Shown piece after piece: positions 1 through 7,524 of a stretch of DNA of 32,046 nucleotides. The notes below the pieces were generated by a model that saw nothing but the letters and a program-made list of their open reading frames with translations, did no database searches and was not told the origin of the DNA. Made by a program: the position numbers and the translations under genes. Position 1 is the stretch's first letter, and every line of letters begins with the position of its first letter. Origin of the DNA: DASWHF01 sp036393295 (lineage in GTDB: Bacteria; Pseudomonadota; Gammaproteobacteria; Acidiferrobacterales; UBA6901). The DNA is taken from the NCBI GenBank assembly GCA_036393295.1, contig DASWHF010000067.1:1-32046 (forward strand). Reading direction: 5' to 3'.

Positions 1-2
1 CC

Positions 3-896
3 TCGAACCTCGACCGCTGGATCAGCGACTTCTATTTCGATCCGGCGCTGCCCGGTTTCCCGCTGCGCCGCGACTGGTTTCTCGAGACCGTGATGCATCG
101 CTGGACCAAGTATCCGTTGATACTCCTGGCGCTGGCGCTGCTGGGCGGGTGGCTGGCGTCGTTCCGCTTTGCGGCGCTGCGTACACAGCGCCGCGTGCTG
201 CTGTTCCTGGTGCTGGCGATGGGCCTCGGCCCGGCCGCGGTCGGCGGCCTCAAGCAGGTCACCGGCAGGCACTGTCCCTACGACCTCGACCTCTACGGCG
301 GGGCGGCGCCGTACACGCGGCTGCTGGAGGCGGCGCCGGCCGGCGTCAAGCCGGGCGCGTGCTGGCCGGGCGGGCACGCCTCCGGCGGTTTCGGCCTGCT
401 CGGCTTTTACTTTATATGGTATCGGCGCCGGCCGCGGCGGGCGGACGCGGCGCTGGCCATCGCCCTGGTCTACGGCTTCGCCATGGGCTGGGGCCGGCTC
501 ATGCAGGGCGCGCATTTTCTCTCCCACAACCTGTGGGCGGCGCTGGTGTGCTGGCTCGTCGCGCTGCTTCTCTATCGACTGATGCTGCGGCCGAATGTCG
601 CGCCGGGCGGCGCGGGAATTAAGCGCAAGTTAAGCGGCGCCGTGTACAGTTCGTCTCGGTCGTCATTGTGTCCCAGGTACGCAATATCGCTGAAACCTTA
701 CCTGTGGACGGCAGTAAGCAGGTTCCTTCTCCCTCCGGGAGAAGGGCACGAGCGCAGGGATGCGCGAGGTAGAGCAACGCAGGGAGCAGTTGCCGAGGAT
801 GAGGGCGGTTTTTTCGGCGCCGACGGCCCTCACCCCATCCCTCTCCCGGAGGGAGAGGGAGAAAACACTATGCGTGTGTGCCGGTCGGACCCGTAA
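3..896 (+). CDS. PAP2-family membrane phosphatase, 5' truncated by window edge
   Basis: The frame is open from the first complete codon at base 3, so the true start lies upstream of the window. The protein carries the three parts of the PAP2 phosphatase signature: a K-x6-RP-like element (KQVTGRHCP), PGGH in place of PSGH, and an R...H element (GRLMQGAHFLSHN). Several hydrophobic segments lie between them. The family dephosphorylates lipid phosphates or pyrophosphates at the outer face of the inner membrane. The conserved part ends near base 600. The remaining roughly 90 codons are arginine/glycine-rich and run through a dispersed inverted repeat (724-859) to a stop at 894-896, so the tail is probably not part of the ancestral protein. 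It lies 12 bp before an LtaS-like transferase gene, which fits a shared role in envelope phospho-lipid chemistry. The family call is firm; the substrate is unknown. Confidence 0.8.
   Translation, partial: SNLDRWISDFYFDPALPGFPLRRDWFLETVMHRWTKYPLILLALALLGGWLASFRFAALRTQRRVLLFLVLAMGLGPAAVGGLKQVTGRHCPYDLDLYGGAAPYTRLLEAAPAGVKPGACWPGGHASGGFGLLGFYFIWYRRRPRRADAALAIALVYGFAMGWGRLMQGAHFLSHNLWAALVCWLVALLLYRLMLRPNVAPGGAGIKRKLSGAVYSSSRSSLCPRYAISLKPYLWTAVSRFLLPPGEGHERRDARGRATQGAVAEDEGGFFGADGPHPIPLPEGEGENTMRVCRSDP
724..859. repeat. Dispersed inverted-repeat element, family A, copy 1
   Basis: There are three nested stem-loops. The first has 9-bp arms CCTTCTCCC / GGGAGAAGG (725-733, 737-745). The inner stem is TGAGGGC / GCCCTCA (800-806, 826-832). 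The last is CCCTCTCCC / GGGAGAGGG (839-847, 851-859). The same three-part layout recurs at 8670-8759. It lies inside the 3' end of the PAP2 reading frame and just upstream of the transferase gene at 909. Confidence 0.85.
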
Positions 897-908
897 CGCG
901 GAATACCA

Positions 909-2885
909 ATGATTTTGCAATCCATCAAGCAGCAATTCCTGCGCGGCCGCTACTTCCCGCTGCTGTGGCTGGCCGCGGTGTACCTGGCGGTGTCGAGCCT
1001 GTTGCGCGTGGCGCTGTTCATCAAGGGACTGCCGCAGCTCGACGCGCCGCTTGCGACCCTGGCGGCGGTGCTGCCGATCGGGCTGTTCTACGACATCGCG
1101 ACCGGCTTCTATCTGTTCTTCGCCTACGCGCTGTACCTGCTGCTGCTGCCGGAGCGCGTCTTTCGCAGCTCGGCGCACCGCGGTTTCCTGATGGTCGCGA
1201 GCTTCGCCGCGCTGTTCGGCCTCCTGTACCTGGGCCCGGTGGAGTATTTCTTCTTCGACGAATTCGACGCGCGCTTCAACTTCGTGGCGGTCGCCTACCT
1301 GCTCTACCCGCACGAGGTGTTCGTCAACATCTGGGAGTCCTATCCGGTCGGCCGCGTGCTGGCCGCGGTCACGGCAGCCACGGCGCTGCTGTTCTGGGCG
1401 TTCCATAAGCCGCTGGCGGCGAGCCTGACGGCGCCAAGCCGCCTGCGCGAGCGGCTGCCGGCCTTCGGCATGTTCACCCTGGGGCTGGCGGCCGTGGTCG
1501 CCGGCGTCACGGTCGAGACCGGCCGCTATTCCGACAATCGCATCGCCAACGAGCTGGCGCAGAATGGGATCTACTCGTTCTTTTACGCCTTGTTCCACAA
1601 CGACCTGGACTACAACCACTACTACCTGACCTTGAGCGAGCAGGAGGCGGCGCGCCGGCTGCGCCGGCTGGTGGCCCAGCCGAACGCCGAGTTCATCCCC
1701 GGCGCAGATAACCCGATCGCCCGGCATATCCGCGCGAACGGCGCGCCGCGACCGCTGAACGTCGTAGTGCTGGTGGAGGAATCGCTGGGCGCGGACTTCG
1801 TCGGCGCCTACGGCGACGCGCGCGGGCTGACGCCCAACCTCGACCGGCTGGCGAAGGACAGCCTGGTGTTCACCAACTTCTACGCCACCGGCACCCGCAC
1901 GGTGCGCGGCCTGGAGGCGATCTCGTCCTCGTTTCCGCCCATCCCCGGCGAGTCCATCGTCAAGCGTTCGCACAACGACCACATCTTCACCTGGGGTGCG
2001 GTGATGCGCGCCCAGGGTTATCGCACGAGCTTCCTGTACGGCGGTTACGGCAGCTTCGACGGGATGAACGGCTTCTTCGGCGGCAACGGCTTCGATGTCA
2101 TCGACCGCGCCAGCATCGGGAATCCGACGTTCACCAACATCTGGGGCGTGAGCGACGAGGACCTGTTCGGTCACGCGCTCACGGTCTTCGACGCCCAGCA
2201 CGCGCGCGGCGAGAAGTTCTTCGCCCTGGTCATGAGCACCTCCAACCACAAGCCCTTCACGTTCCCGGCGGGCATCCCGGGCGTGGCGCCGGAGGGCGGC
2301 GGGCGCGAGGCCGGCGTGCGCTACGCCGATTACGCGATCGGCCGCTTCATCGAGGCGCTCAAGCGCCGGCCGTACTTCGACGACACCCTGGTGGTGATCG
2401 TCGGCGACCACGGCGCGCGCGTCTACGGCAAGGAGGACATCCCGATGCGCAGCTACGAGCTGCCGATGCTGGTCTACGCGCCCCGGCATATCGCGCCGCG
2501 CCGGGTCGACATCCTGGCCAGCCAGATCGACATCGCGCCGACGGTGCTGGGCCTGCTCAACATCTCCTACGACAGCGTGTTCTTCGGCCGCGACGCCTTC
2601 GCCGTGGACCCGAAGGATGCGTTCGCGCTGGTTTCGCACAACCGCGACGTGGCACTGTACCGGGACGGCAAGCTCGTCGAGCTCGGCATCCGCAAGGCGC
2701 ACCGGGTATTCGACTACGACAAGCGCGCCAACCACCAGACGCCCGCCGCCGACGACGCCGAGCGGGTCAAGGACGCCATCAGCATCTTCCAGGAAGGCTA
2801 CAATTTGTTCGCCCGCGGTCAGTACCGGCTGGACCCGCCGACCGGGCCGCTGGCGCGCTCGGCGCATGCCGACGGTCGCCTGTAG
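909..2885 (+). CDS. LtaS/MdoB-like membrane sulfatase-fold phosphotransferase
   Basis: This 658-residue protein has about five N-terminal membrane helices (residues 15-210) and a periplasmic alkaline-phosphatase/sulfatase-fold domain (about 280-620). Metal-site and catalytic elements are visible: VVVLVEES (E290/E291), a likely nucleophile Thr331 in GTRTVRGLEA, the SNHKPF histidine (H447), and GDHG (D500, H501). The family includes lipoteichoic acid synthases and periplasmic glucan phosphoglycerol transferases, which move phosphoglycerol or phosphoethanolamine from a phospholipid to a glycan or lipid and release diacylglycerol. In a Gram-negative host a periplasmic glucan or envelope glycolipid acceptor is more likely than teichoic acid. 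The ATG at 909 has only a weak ribosome site. The upstream PAP2 phosphatase may act on the same lipid pool (inference). Confidence 0.85.
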   Translation: MILQSIKQQFLRGRYFPLLWLAAVYLAVSSLLRVALFIKGLPQLDAPLATLAAVLPIGLFYDIATGFYLFFAYALYLLLLPERVFRSSAHRGFLMVASFAALFGLLYLGPVEYFFFDEFDARFNFVAVAYLLYPHEVFVNIWESYPVGRVLAAVTAATALLFWAFHKPLAASLTAPSRLRERLPAFGMFTLGLAAVVAGVTVETGRYSDNRIANELAQNGIYSFFYALFHNDLDYNHYYLTLSEQEAARRLRRLVAQPNAEFIPGADNPIARHIRANGAPRPLNVVVLVEESLGADFVGAYGDARGLTPNLDRLAKDSLVFTNFYATGTRTVRGLEAISSSFPPIPGESIVKRSHNDHIFTWGAVMRAQGYRTSFLYGGYGSFDGMNGFFGGNGFDVIDRASIGNPTFTNIWGVSDEDLFGHALTVFDAQHARGEKFFALVMSTSNHKPFTFPAGIPGVAPEGGGREAGVRYADYAIGRFIEALKRRPYFDDTLVVIVGDHGARVYGKEDIPMRSYELPMLVYAPRHIAPRRVDILASQIDIAPTVLGLLNISYDSVFFGRDAFAVDPKDAFALVSHNRDVALYRDGKLVELGIRKAHRVFDYDKRANHQTPAADDAERVKDAISIFQEGYNLFARGQYRLDPPTGPLARSAHADGRL

Positions 2886-2905
2886 ACGGGAGAAAGAAAA
2901 AGAAA

Positions 2906-3020
2906 TGTAGGCGGGGCATCCTGCCCCGCCGGGCCTGTCGCTGCACAGGCCATGCACAGCGGGGCTGGAAGCCCCGCCTACAGGAAGAGACGAAAAATGT
3001 AGGCGAGGCATCCTGCCCCG
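2906..3020. repeat. Family B repeat cluster between convergent genes; probable bidirectional terminator
   Basis: Two near-identical 23-bp units (2906-2928 and 2998-3020) begin TGTAGGCG and differ at one base. They flank an inverted relative (2959-2982) with the hairpin GGGGC-TGGAA-GCCCC, which reads into CGCCTACA. The first unit also folds on itself (CGGGGCATCCTGCCCCG). The cluster fills the space between a plus-strand and a minus-strand gene end, so a terminator role is plausible. The 91-bp periodicity and mixed orientation suggest stepwise duplication of a mobile short repeat. Confidence 0.75.
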
Positions 3021-3041
3021 TCGTCACAGTTTCGGCCATCC

Positions 3042-3893
3042 TCAACGCTTGAGCCTGAACTTCCGTCCCTCGTAAGTCAGCGACGCGCCCGGCTGCAGCA
3101 CCAGCACCTGCGCGCCCTTCACCGCGTCGATGAAGCCGCGGGCCTCCTGGGTGAGGATCGGGTAGGTGCCGTAGTGGTGGGGCACGACGGTCCTGGCCTT
3201 GACGTCCTGGGCGGCGCGCGCCGCCATCGGCGGCTCCATGCCGAAGTGGCCGCCAATGTTGATGAGCGCCAGGTCGGGCGCGTGCAGCTCGCCGATCAGC
3301 TTCATGTCCGAAAAATACGCGGTGTCGCCGGTGTGGTAGATCGTCGGGCCGCCCTTGATCTTGAGCACCACACCGGTCGGGTTGCCGCCGTACACCACGT
3401 CCGGGTCCTGGTCGCCGGCGAACGGATTGCCGAGCCCGCTGGAGTGCACCGCCGGCGTCAGCGTGACCATGACCTCGCCGCCCGCAATATCGATCTCGCC
3501 GCCCATGTTCATCAGCGTCTCGCGCGTCGCCTGGCCCTTGGGGTAGCCGTGCAGCTTGACGAGGTTGCGGCCGAGCTCGGGGTTGGCGATCAGGCGCGCG
3601 CCGGTGCGCTCGGCGAGCGCCACCGCGTCGCCGACGTGATCGGCGTGGCCATGGGTGATGACGATGTAATCGAGCCGTTGAATGTCCGGCAGCGGATCGC
3701 GCTTGTCGCGCGCCTTGGGATTGACGGGGTTGGCGAGCCAGGGATCGATCATCAGCACGGCGCCGCCCGGTGTCACGATCTCGAAGGCGGCATGGCCGTG
3801 CCAGGTGACGGTCGTGGTGCCGGCGACGGCCGGCGCGGCGGCGCCGAGCGCCGCAAGGCTCAACACGGCGAGGAAGCCTGCTGATGGGCGCAT
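3042..3893 (-). CDS. Exported metallo-beta-lactamase-fold hydrolase (UPF0173/UlaG-like)
   Basis: The protein is 283 residues. An N-terminal signal peptide (hydrophobic about 5-20, Ala-rich cleavage region near AVAG at 22-25) points to the periplasm, which is unusual because most UPF0173 proteins are cytoplasmic. The family pattern is clear: WHGHAAFEI near the start, DPWL, the metal-binding HGHADH (81-86), a later HTGDT and a PHHYGTYP region. The reaction is unknown; the family hydrolyses phosphodiester or lactone-like substrates. It is the last gene of a minus-strand run, about 70 bp downstream of a toxin gene, and has its own AGGGGAAAG ribosome site before the ATG. It converges on the LtaS-like gene. 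Confidence 0.85.
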   Translation of the reverse strand: MRPSAGFLAVLSLAALGAAAPAVAGTTTVTWHGHAAFEIVTPGGAVLMIDPWLANPVNPKARDKRDPLPDIQRLDYIVITHGHADHVGDAVALAERTGARLIANPELGRNLVKLHGYPKGQATRETLMNMGGEIDIAGGEVMVTLTPAVHSSGLGNPFAGDQDPDVVYGGNPTGVVLKIKGGPTIYHTGDTAYFSDMKLIGELHAPDLALINIGGHFGMEPPMAARAAQDVKARTVVPHHYGTYPILTQEARGFIDAVKGAQVLVLQPGASLTYEGRKFRLKR

Positions 3894-3963
3894 GGTCTTT
3901 CCCCTGTCGATGGTCCGGCGGCTATTTGAATCAATCGCCGCGCGCGACGCAAGCGCGCCGGGT

Positions 3964-4344
3964 TCAGAGCAACTTGAACTCGGCTACGCCCTTTGTGCGT
4001 TTGTCGAACGAGCCGGTTTCCTTGCAACCGTGAGCGGCATTGCGGCGCCCGATCAGGCAATCCGTGTAACCGGCGGACGACCGGCGATAATCGTGCAAGG
4101 CCGCCAGCGCCACCTCGGCGTCCTCCACCTCCAGCTCGTGGGTGGACAGCAGGTGCTCGAGCGTGGTGACGATGGCTTCCTTGTCGTATCCGTAGGCCGA
4201 TTCCAGGACCCAGACGACCTCGCACAGGACGATGCAGTTGACGTAGCTGGAACCGCCTTCGACATAGCGTTTGGCCTTGGCGGCCTGGGCCGCATCGTCG
4301 GCCACCAGGTAGCGGATCAGCACGTTGGTATCGAGGCCGTTCAT
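3964..4344 (-). CDS. vapC: PIN-domain toxin (VapC-like ribonuclease)
   Basis: The product is 126 residues, a normal PIN toxin length. The acidic residues expected to bind Mg2+/Mn2+ are present: D5 in GLDTN, E42 in LCEVVW, D95 in YTDCLIG and D114 in SFDKRT. VapC toxins cut tRNA, rRNA or mRNA when freed from their antitoxin. The start is set at 4344 because its ATG overlaps the antitoxin stop by 4 bp (ATGA), typical of translationally coupled toxin-antitoxin pairs. A longer frame extends upstream but reads through the antitoxin gene in another frame. Confidence 0.88.
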   Translation of the reverse strand: MNGLDTNVLIRYLVADDAAQAAKAKRYVEGGSSYVNCIVLCEVVWVLESAYGYDKEAIVTTLEHLLSTHELEVEDAEVALAALHDYRRSSAGYTDCLIGRRNAAHGCKETGSFDKRTKGVAEFKLL

Positions 4345-4586
4345 CGGGGACGCTTGAAGCGCCGGCGGATGGCTTCGTCCATCGCCTCGACCGACACGGG
4401 TTTCGCGCCCTTGCGCCGGAGCAGGCCATACAGCTCGGTGACATGGTGCTGGGCGGCTTCCAGGACCACTTGGCCGTTGTCGGCAATCCGAAACCGCAAC
4501 TTGTCGCCGAGCTTGAGTTTCAGCCGTTCGCGGACGTCCCGCGGGATGGTGATCTGGCCCTTGGAGCTCAGTCGCGCCTCGGACAT
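4341..4586 (-). CDS. vapB: AbrB/MazE-type antitoxin (VapB-like)
   Basis: The product is 81 residues. The N-terminal swapped-hairpin DNA-binding motif is evident (SSKGQITIPRDVRERL, then LGDKLRFRI), followed by a charged C-terminal helix likely to bind the toxin. The start at 4586 is preferred over the in-frame ATG at 4649 because the domain begins with MSEARLSSKG and because the longer start would place coding sequence across a palindromic operator. VapB proteins repress their own operon, and the palindromes at 4601-4628 sit where such an operator is expected. The pair lies downstream of hypD in the same orientation but appears to have its own promoter. Confidence 0.88.
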   Translation of the reverse strand: MSEARLSSKGQITIPRDVRERLKLKLGDKLRFRIADNGQVVLEAAQHHVTELYGLLRRKGAKPVSVEAMDEAIRRRFKRPR

Positions 4587-4600
4587 GGGGTCTACCTCTA

Positions 4601-4628
4601 TGTAAGGACATTCCTTACACAGTGTAAG
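4601..4628. promoter_or_regulatory. Likely VapBC operator: two overlapping palindromes
   Basis: TGTAAGGA-CAT-TCCTTACA (4601-4619) is a perfect 8-bp inverted repeat. It is followed by the overlapping CTTACAC-A-GTGTAAG (4614-4628) with perfect 7-bp arms, giving three half-sites of TGTAAG type. The palindromes lie 15 bp upstream of the antitoxin ATG, on its promoter side. This matches autoregulatory operators of AbrB-fold antitoxins, where several half-sites allow cooperative binding of the toxin-antitoxin complex. The assignment is by position and symmetry only. Confidence 0.7.
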
Positions 4629-4769
4629 TCTACCGGTGCCGGGCGTCAACCGGGGGGATTCGGGCCGGTGGCTCGGCCAGGGTCTGCGTGGCGCAGGTTT
4701 CGGTAACGCGGTCGCGGAGCCTCGGGCGTGCCGGGCGCCGTCACGACGGTCAATACGACGCCCTGTGCC

Positions 4770-5879
4770 TCAGCCGGTTTCCGCCTTGGCCGGCTCGCGC
4801 ACGCCGGTCGCCCACCAGATGCGGCAGGCGCCCTCGTCGGAGACCATGCACGGGCCGATCGGGTGGCGCGGGTGGCAGGCGCGGCCGTAGAGCGTGCATT
4901 CGTTGGGATAGATCTTGCCCAGCACCACGCGCGCGCAGTCGCAGCCGGGCGGCATTTCGCCGGCGCGCTTGCGGGCCGGTTCTTCATAAGAAGGAAAGCG
5001 TCGGCGTGCGTCGTGCGTGGCCAGCGCGTCCTTGAGGGCGAAGCCGGAGGCCGGGATGCTGCCGACGCCGCGCCAGTTGGCGTCGCTCACGTCCAGGGTC
5101 GCGGCGATATGCCGTTTCGCCGTCGTGTTGCCGCCGGGGCGCACCAGCTCGGGATAACAATTGTCCAGGAAGAGCTCGCCCTCGATGAGCTGGCGCAGCG
5201 TCGAGTACATGGCGGCCAGCAGGCTCACCGGCGTGAAGCCGGCGATCGCCGCCGGGATGCCGTGCTTGTCCACCACGAACTGCCATTCCTCCGGGCCCAT
5301 GACCGTGGCGACGTGGCCGGGCGCGACCAGCGCGTCGAAACCGGGGGCCTCGGAATCGAGCAGCAGCGCCACCGCCGGCCAGGTCAACCGGCCGGACAAT
5401 AATACGAACAGATTGTCCGGCACGCCGGCGCGCAGCATGCCGGCGATCGGCGCGGTGGTGGTCTCGAAGCCGGCGGCGAAGAACACCACCGGCGTCGTCG
5501 GGTTCGCGCGCGCGATCGCCACCGCCTCGGTCGGCGAGGCGATCGGCCGGATGTCGGCGCCGCGCGCCTTGGCCTGCTCGAGCGAGCGCGCGTCCTTCTT
5601 CGGCGCGTTGACCGGCACGCGCAGCATGTCGCCGAAGGCCACCAGGATCACGCGCTCGTTGAGCGCGATCTGGATCGCCTGGAACACATCCTCCTCCGGG
5701 CACACGCAGACCGGGCAGCCGGGGCCGGGTATCAGCTCGACATTCTTGGGCAATGCGCCGCGCAGGCCGGCCATCGAGATGGAGCGCTCGTGACCACCGC
5801 AGACGTTCATGATGCGGACCTTGTCAGGCAGCGGCAGGGCGTGGATGCGGGCCAGCCAGTCCTGGGCGGTGAGGGCCAC
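4770..5879 (-). CDS. hypD: Hydrogenase maturation protein HypD
   Basis: HypD is the iron-sulfur scaffold on which, with HypC, the Fe(CN)2CO group of the [NiFe] active site is assembled. The 369-residue product has the essential CGGHE motif (C27), the PGPGCPVC element (C55, C58, C60) and a C-terminal cysteine cluster for its [4Fe-4S] centre (PPGCDC, NECTLYGRAC, IGPC). The length is normal. It is the last gene of hypC-hypA-hypB-hypD, 3 bp after hypB. HypE and HypF, which make and donate the cyanide ligands, are not encoded downstream; a toxin-antitoxin pair follows instead, so they must be elsewhere if the pathway is complete. Confidence 0.97.
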   Translation of the reverse strand: MALTAQDWLARIHALPLPDKVRIMNVCGGHERSISMAGLRGALPKNVELIPGPGCPVCVCPEEDVFQAIQIALNERVILVAFGDMLRVPVNAPKKDARSLEQAKARGADIRPIASPTEAVAIARANPTTPVVFFAAGFETTTAPIAGMLRAGVPDNLFVLLSGRLTWPAVALLLDSEAPGFDALVAPGHVATVMGPEEWQFVVDKHGIPAAIAGFTPVSLLAAMYSTLRQLIEGELFLDNCYPELVRPGGNTTAKRHIAATLDVSDANWRGVGSIPASGFALKDALATHDARRRFPSYEEPARKRAGEMPPGCDCARVVLGKIYPNECTLYGRACHPRHPIGPCMVSDEGACRIWWATGVREPAKAETG

Positions 5880-5882
5880 GGG

Positions 5883-6755
5883 TCAGCCTCCGTGGCGATG
5901 CGCGCCGGGCGCCAGCACGTAGCGGCCGGGCGCCGGGCGCGCCGCGCCGTGCAGGCGCGCGCCGTCCGGTTGCACCGCCGGCCGCGTGGTTTCGTGGCGC
6001 GCGAGGCGTGCGCGCTGCGCGGCGAGCTGGTCGCGCAGCCACGCGAGCCAGGCGTCCAGGTTGAGCGCCTTGCGCGCCGCAAGCTCGATGACCGGCGCCG
6101 GGTTGGCGAGCGCGCGCAGGTGATCGACCGCGCGCGTCGGGACGAAGTCGTCGAGCACCGACAAGAGGTCGGTCTTGGTGATGAGCATGAGATCGGCGGC
6201 GCGGAACATGACCGGATACTTGGCCGGCTTGTCGTCGCCCTCGGTGACCGACAGCAGCGTGACGTTGCGGTGATGGCCGAGATCGAAGCTCGCCGGGCAC
6301 ACCAGGTTGCCGACGTTCTCGATGAACAGGATGTCGATGCCGGCGAGGTCGAGGCGGTGCAGGGCGTCGTGCACCATGTGGGCGTCGAGGTGGCAGGCCG
6401 AGCCGGTCTGGATCTGCACCGCCGGCACGCCCTTGGCGCGCACGCGCTCGGCGTCGTTCTCGGTCTCGAGGTCGCCCTCGATCACCGCGACCTTGAGCCG
6501 GCCGGCGAGCGCGTCGAGCGTCGCCTCGAGCAGCGCGGTCTTGCCGGCGCCGGGCGAGGACATGAGGTTGACCGCCAGCACGCCGTGGGCGTCGAAGTGC
6601 GCGCGGTTGTGCGCGGCCTGCCGGTCGTTCTCGGTCAGGAGATTCTTGAGCACGCTCACCGTCTGGCGGCCGTCGGCGGTCTTCTCCAGCCGGCCGCCTT
6701 CGCGTACCAGGTGCTCGTTACCGGGCGTCAGGTTGCAGCCGCAGGTGTCACACAT
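5883..6755 (-). CDS. hypB: Hydrogenase nickel-insertion GTPase HypB
   Basis: The 290-residue product begins MCDTCGC, the high-affinity nickel-binding CxxCxC motif. The P-loop SSPGAGKT (66-73) follows, then the metal-responsive CH pair in GSACHLDAHM, a GNLVCPASFDLG switch segment and the TKTDLL nucleotide-specificity motif. HypB works with HypA to deliver Ni to the hydrogenase large subunit before C-terminal processing. There is no histidine-rich nickel-storage stretch of the kind seen in some HypB proteins. The last roughly 45 residues (arginine/alanine-rich, ending HRHGG) extend past the usual GTPase end and are of unknown value. It lies between hypA and hypD. Confidence 0.97.
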   Translation of the reverse strand: MCDTCGCNLTPGNEHLVREGGRLEKTADGRQTVSVLKNLLTENDRQAAHNRAHFDAHGVLAVNLMSSPGAGKTALLEATLDALAGRLKVAVIEGDLETENDAERVRAKGVPAVQIQTGSACHLDAHMVHDALHRLDLAGIDILFIENVGNLVCPASFDLGHHRNVTLLSVTEGDDKPAKYPVMFRAADLMLITKTDLLSVLDDFVPTRAVDHLRALANPAPVIELAARKALNLDAWLAWLRDQLAAQRARLARHETTRPAVQPDGARLHGAARPAPGRYVLAPGAHRHGG

Positions 6756-6771
6756 GATCGACTCCGTCGGG

Positions 6772-6849
6772 CGAGAGAAAAGTGAAAAGAGAAAAGTTTT
6801 TCAGATTAATGGTTTCTCGTTCCTCTTTTCTCTTTCGCCTTTTTTCTCG
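6772..6849. repeat. AT-rich inverted repeat, family D, overlapping the hypA 3' end
   Basis: The left arm 6772-6796 (purine-rich, GAGAAAAG units) and right arm 6825-6849 (pyrimidine-rich, CTTTTCTC units) match at 21 of 25 positions when one is reversed. The composition differs strongly from the GC-rich neighbours. The right arm and loop encode the last 15-16 residues of HypA, and the stop codon at 6801-6803 lies in the loop. Confidence 0.75.
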
Positions 6850-7193
6850 TCTTTGATCAATTCAATACTTGCCAGCACCAGCTCATCGCCGCTCAGCACT
6901 TGGGTGTGCCAATCGCCGCACCGCCCGCACACCAGGCGATTGACGGTCGCGTCGGTCTCGGCGCCGCAGGTCTCGCAGCGCACGCGGATCGGCGCGGTTT
7001 CGATGATCAGCGCCGCACCCTCGGCCCGGGTGCCGGCCGCGGCCAGCGGATAGGCCTGGCGCAGCAGCGGCGCCTCGACGCCGGCCAACGGCCCGATCGC
7101 GACGGTGATGGCGGTGATGGCCCGCGCGCGGTGCAGGCGCGCGACCTGCTCGACCTGGCCGATCAGCGCCTGGCAGACCGCCAGCTCATGCAT
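6801..7193 (-). CDS. hypA: Hydrogenase nickel metallochaperone HypA
   Basis: The 130-residue product starts MHEL, the invariant N-terminal nickel site (H2, E3), and has the zinc-finger pairs CETC (C73, C76) and CGRC (C89, C92). HypA hands nickel to the large subunit with HypB. The start at 7193 is fixed by the MHEL motif and by an 8-bp overlap with the hypC stop; an in-frame upstream extension to 7310 is not real. The normal family end is near residue 114 (DELVLASIELI). Residues about 115-130, lysine/glutamate-rich, are encoded by an AT-rich repeat that seems to have replaced the original 3' end. Confidence 0.95.
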   Translation of the reverse strand: MHELAVCQALIGQVEQVARLHRARAITAITVAIGPLAGVEAPLLRQAYPLAAAGTRAEGAALIIETAPIRVRCETCGAETDATVNRLVCGRCGDWHTQVLSGDELVLASIELIKDEKKGEREKRNEKPLI

Positions 7194-7458
7194 GGCCTTC
7201 TTCCGGGTTCGGCGGGAGGCCGGCGTTCTGCCGGGTCTCGAGCGCCAGCATTTCGTCGTACAGCTCCCAGGCGGAGCGCGCCTCCTGGGGGGACATTTTC
7301 TGAATCGCATAGCCGACGTGGACCATCACGAAATCGCCGATCGCGACGGTGTCGTCCTGCAGCAGAAAAAGATTGACCTCGCGCTCGATGCCCTTGGCAT
7401 TGGCGCGCGCGCTGTAGCCGTTTATCTCGGTGATCTGCATGGGAATGCCAAGGCACAT
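7186..7458 (-). CDS. hypC: Hydrogenase maturation chaperone HypC
   Basis: The 90-residue product begins MCLGIP; Cys2 is essential for binding HypD and the immature large subunit. The small beta-barrel pattern (DDTVAIGDFVMVHVGYAIQKM) is typical. The start at 7458 is chosen because the mature N-terminus must be Met-Cys and a GGAG ribosome site lies 5 bp before it. An ATG at 7515 would remove the exposed Cys2 and lies about where transcription is predicted to begin. It is first in the minus-strand hyp operon. A C-terminal tail (about 75-90) is slightly longer than in minimal HypC proteins. Confidence 0.95.
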   Translation of the reverse strand: MCLGIPMQITEINGYSARANAKGIEREVNLFLLQDDTVAIGDFVMVHVGYAIQKMSPQEARSAWELYDEMLALETRQNAGLPPNPEEGHA

Positions 7459-7524
7459 GACGGCTCCGGCGAAGTTGATGGATTCGGTGCGGTACACGGG
7501 ACGGGCGCCCGCCACCTGCCCAGC

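Noticed and set aside
663..3011. 782-codon open frame on the minus strand
   Set aside because: It is antisense to the LtaS-like gene, has no recognisable domain and a composition typical of high-GC shadow frames (Arg, Ala, His, Gln, Val-rich).
6853..6867. TTGATCAATTCAA resembling an FNR site
   Set aside because: The half-site spacing is wrong for TTGAT-N4-ATCAA and it lies inside the hypA coding region.
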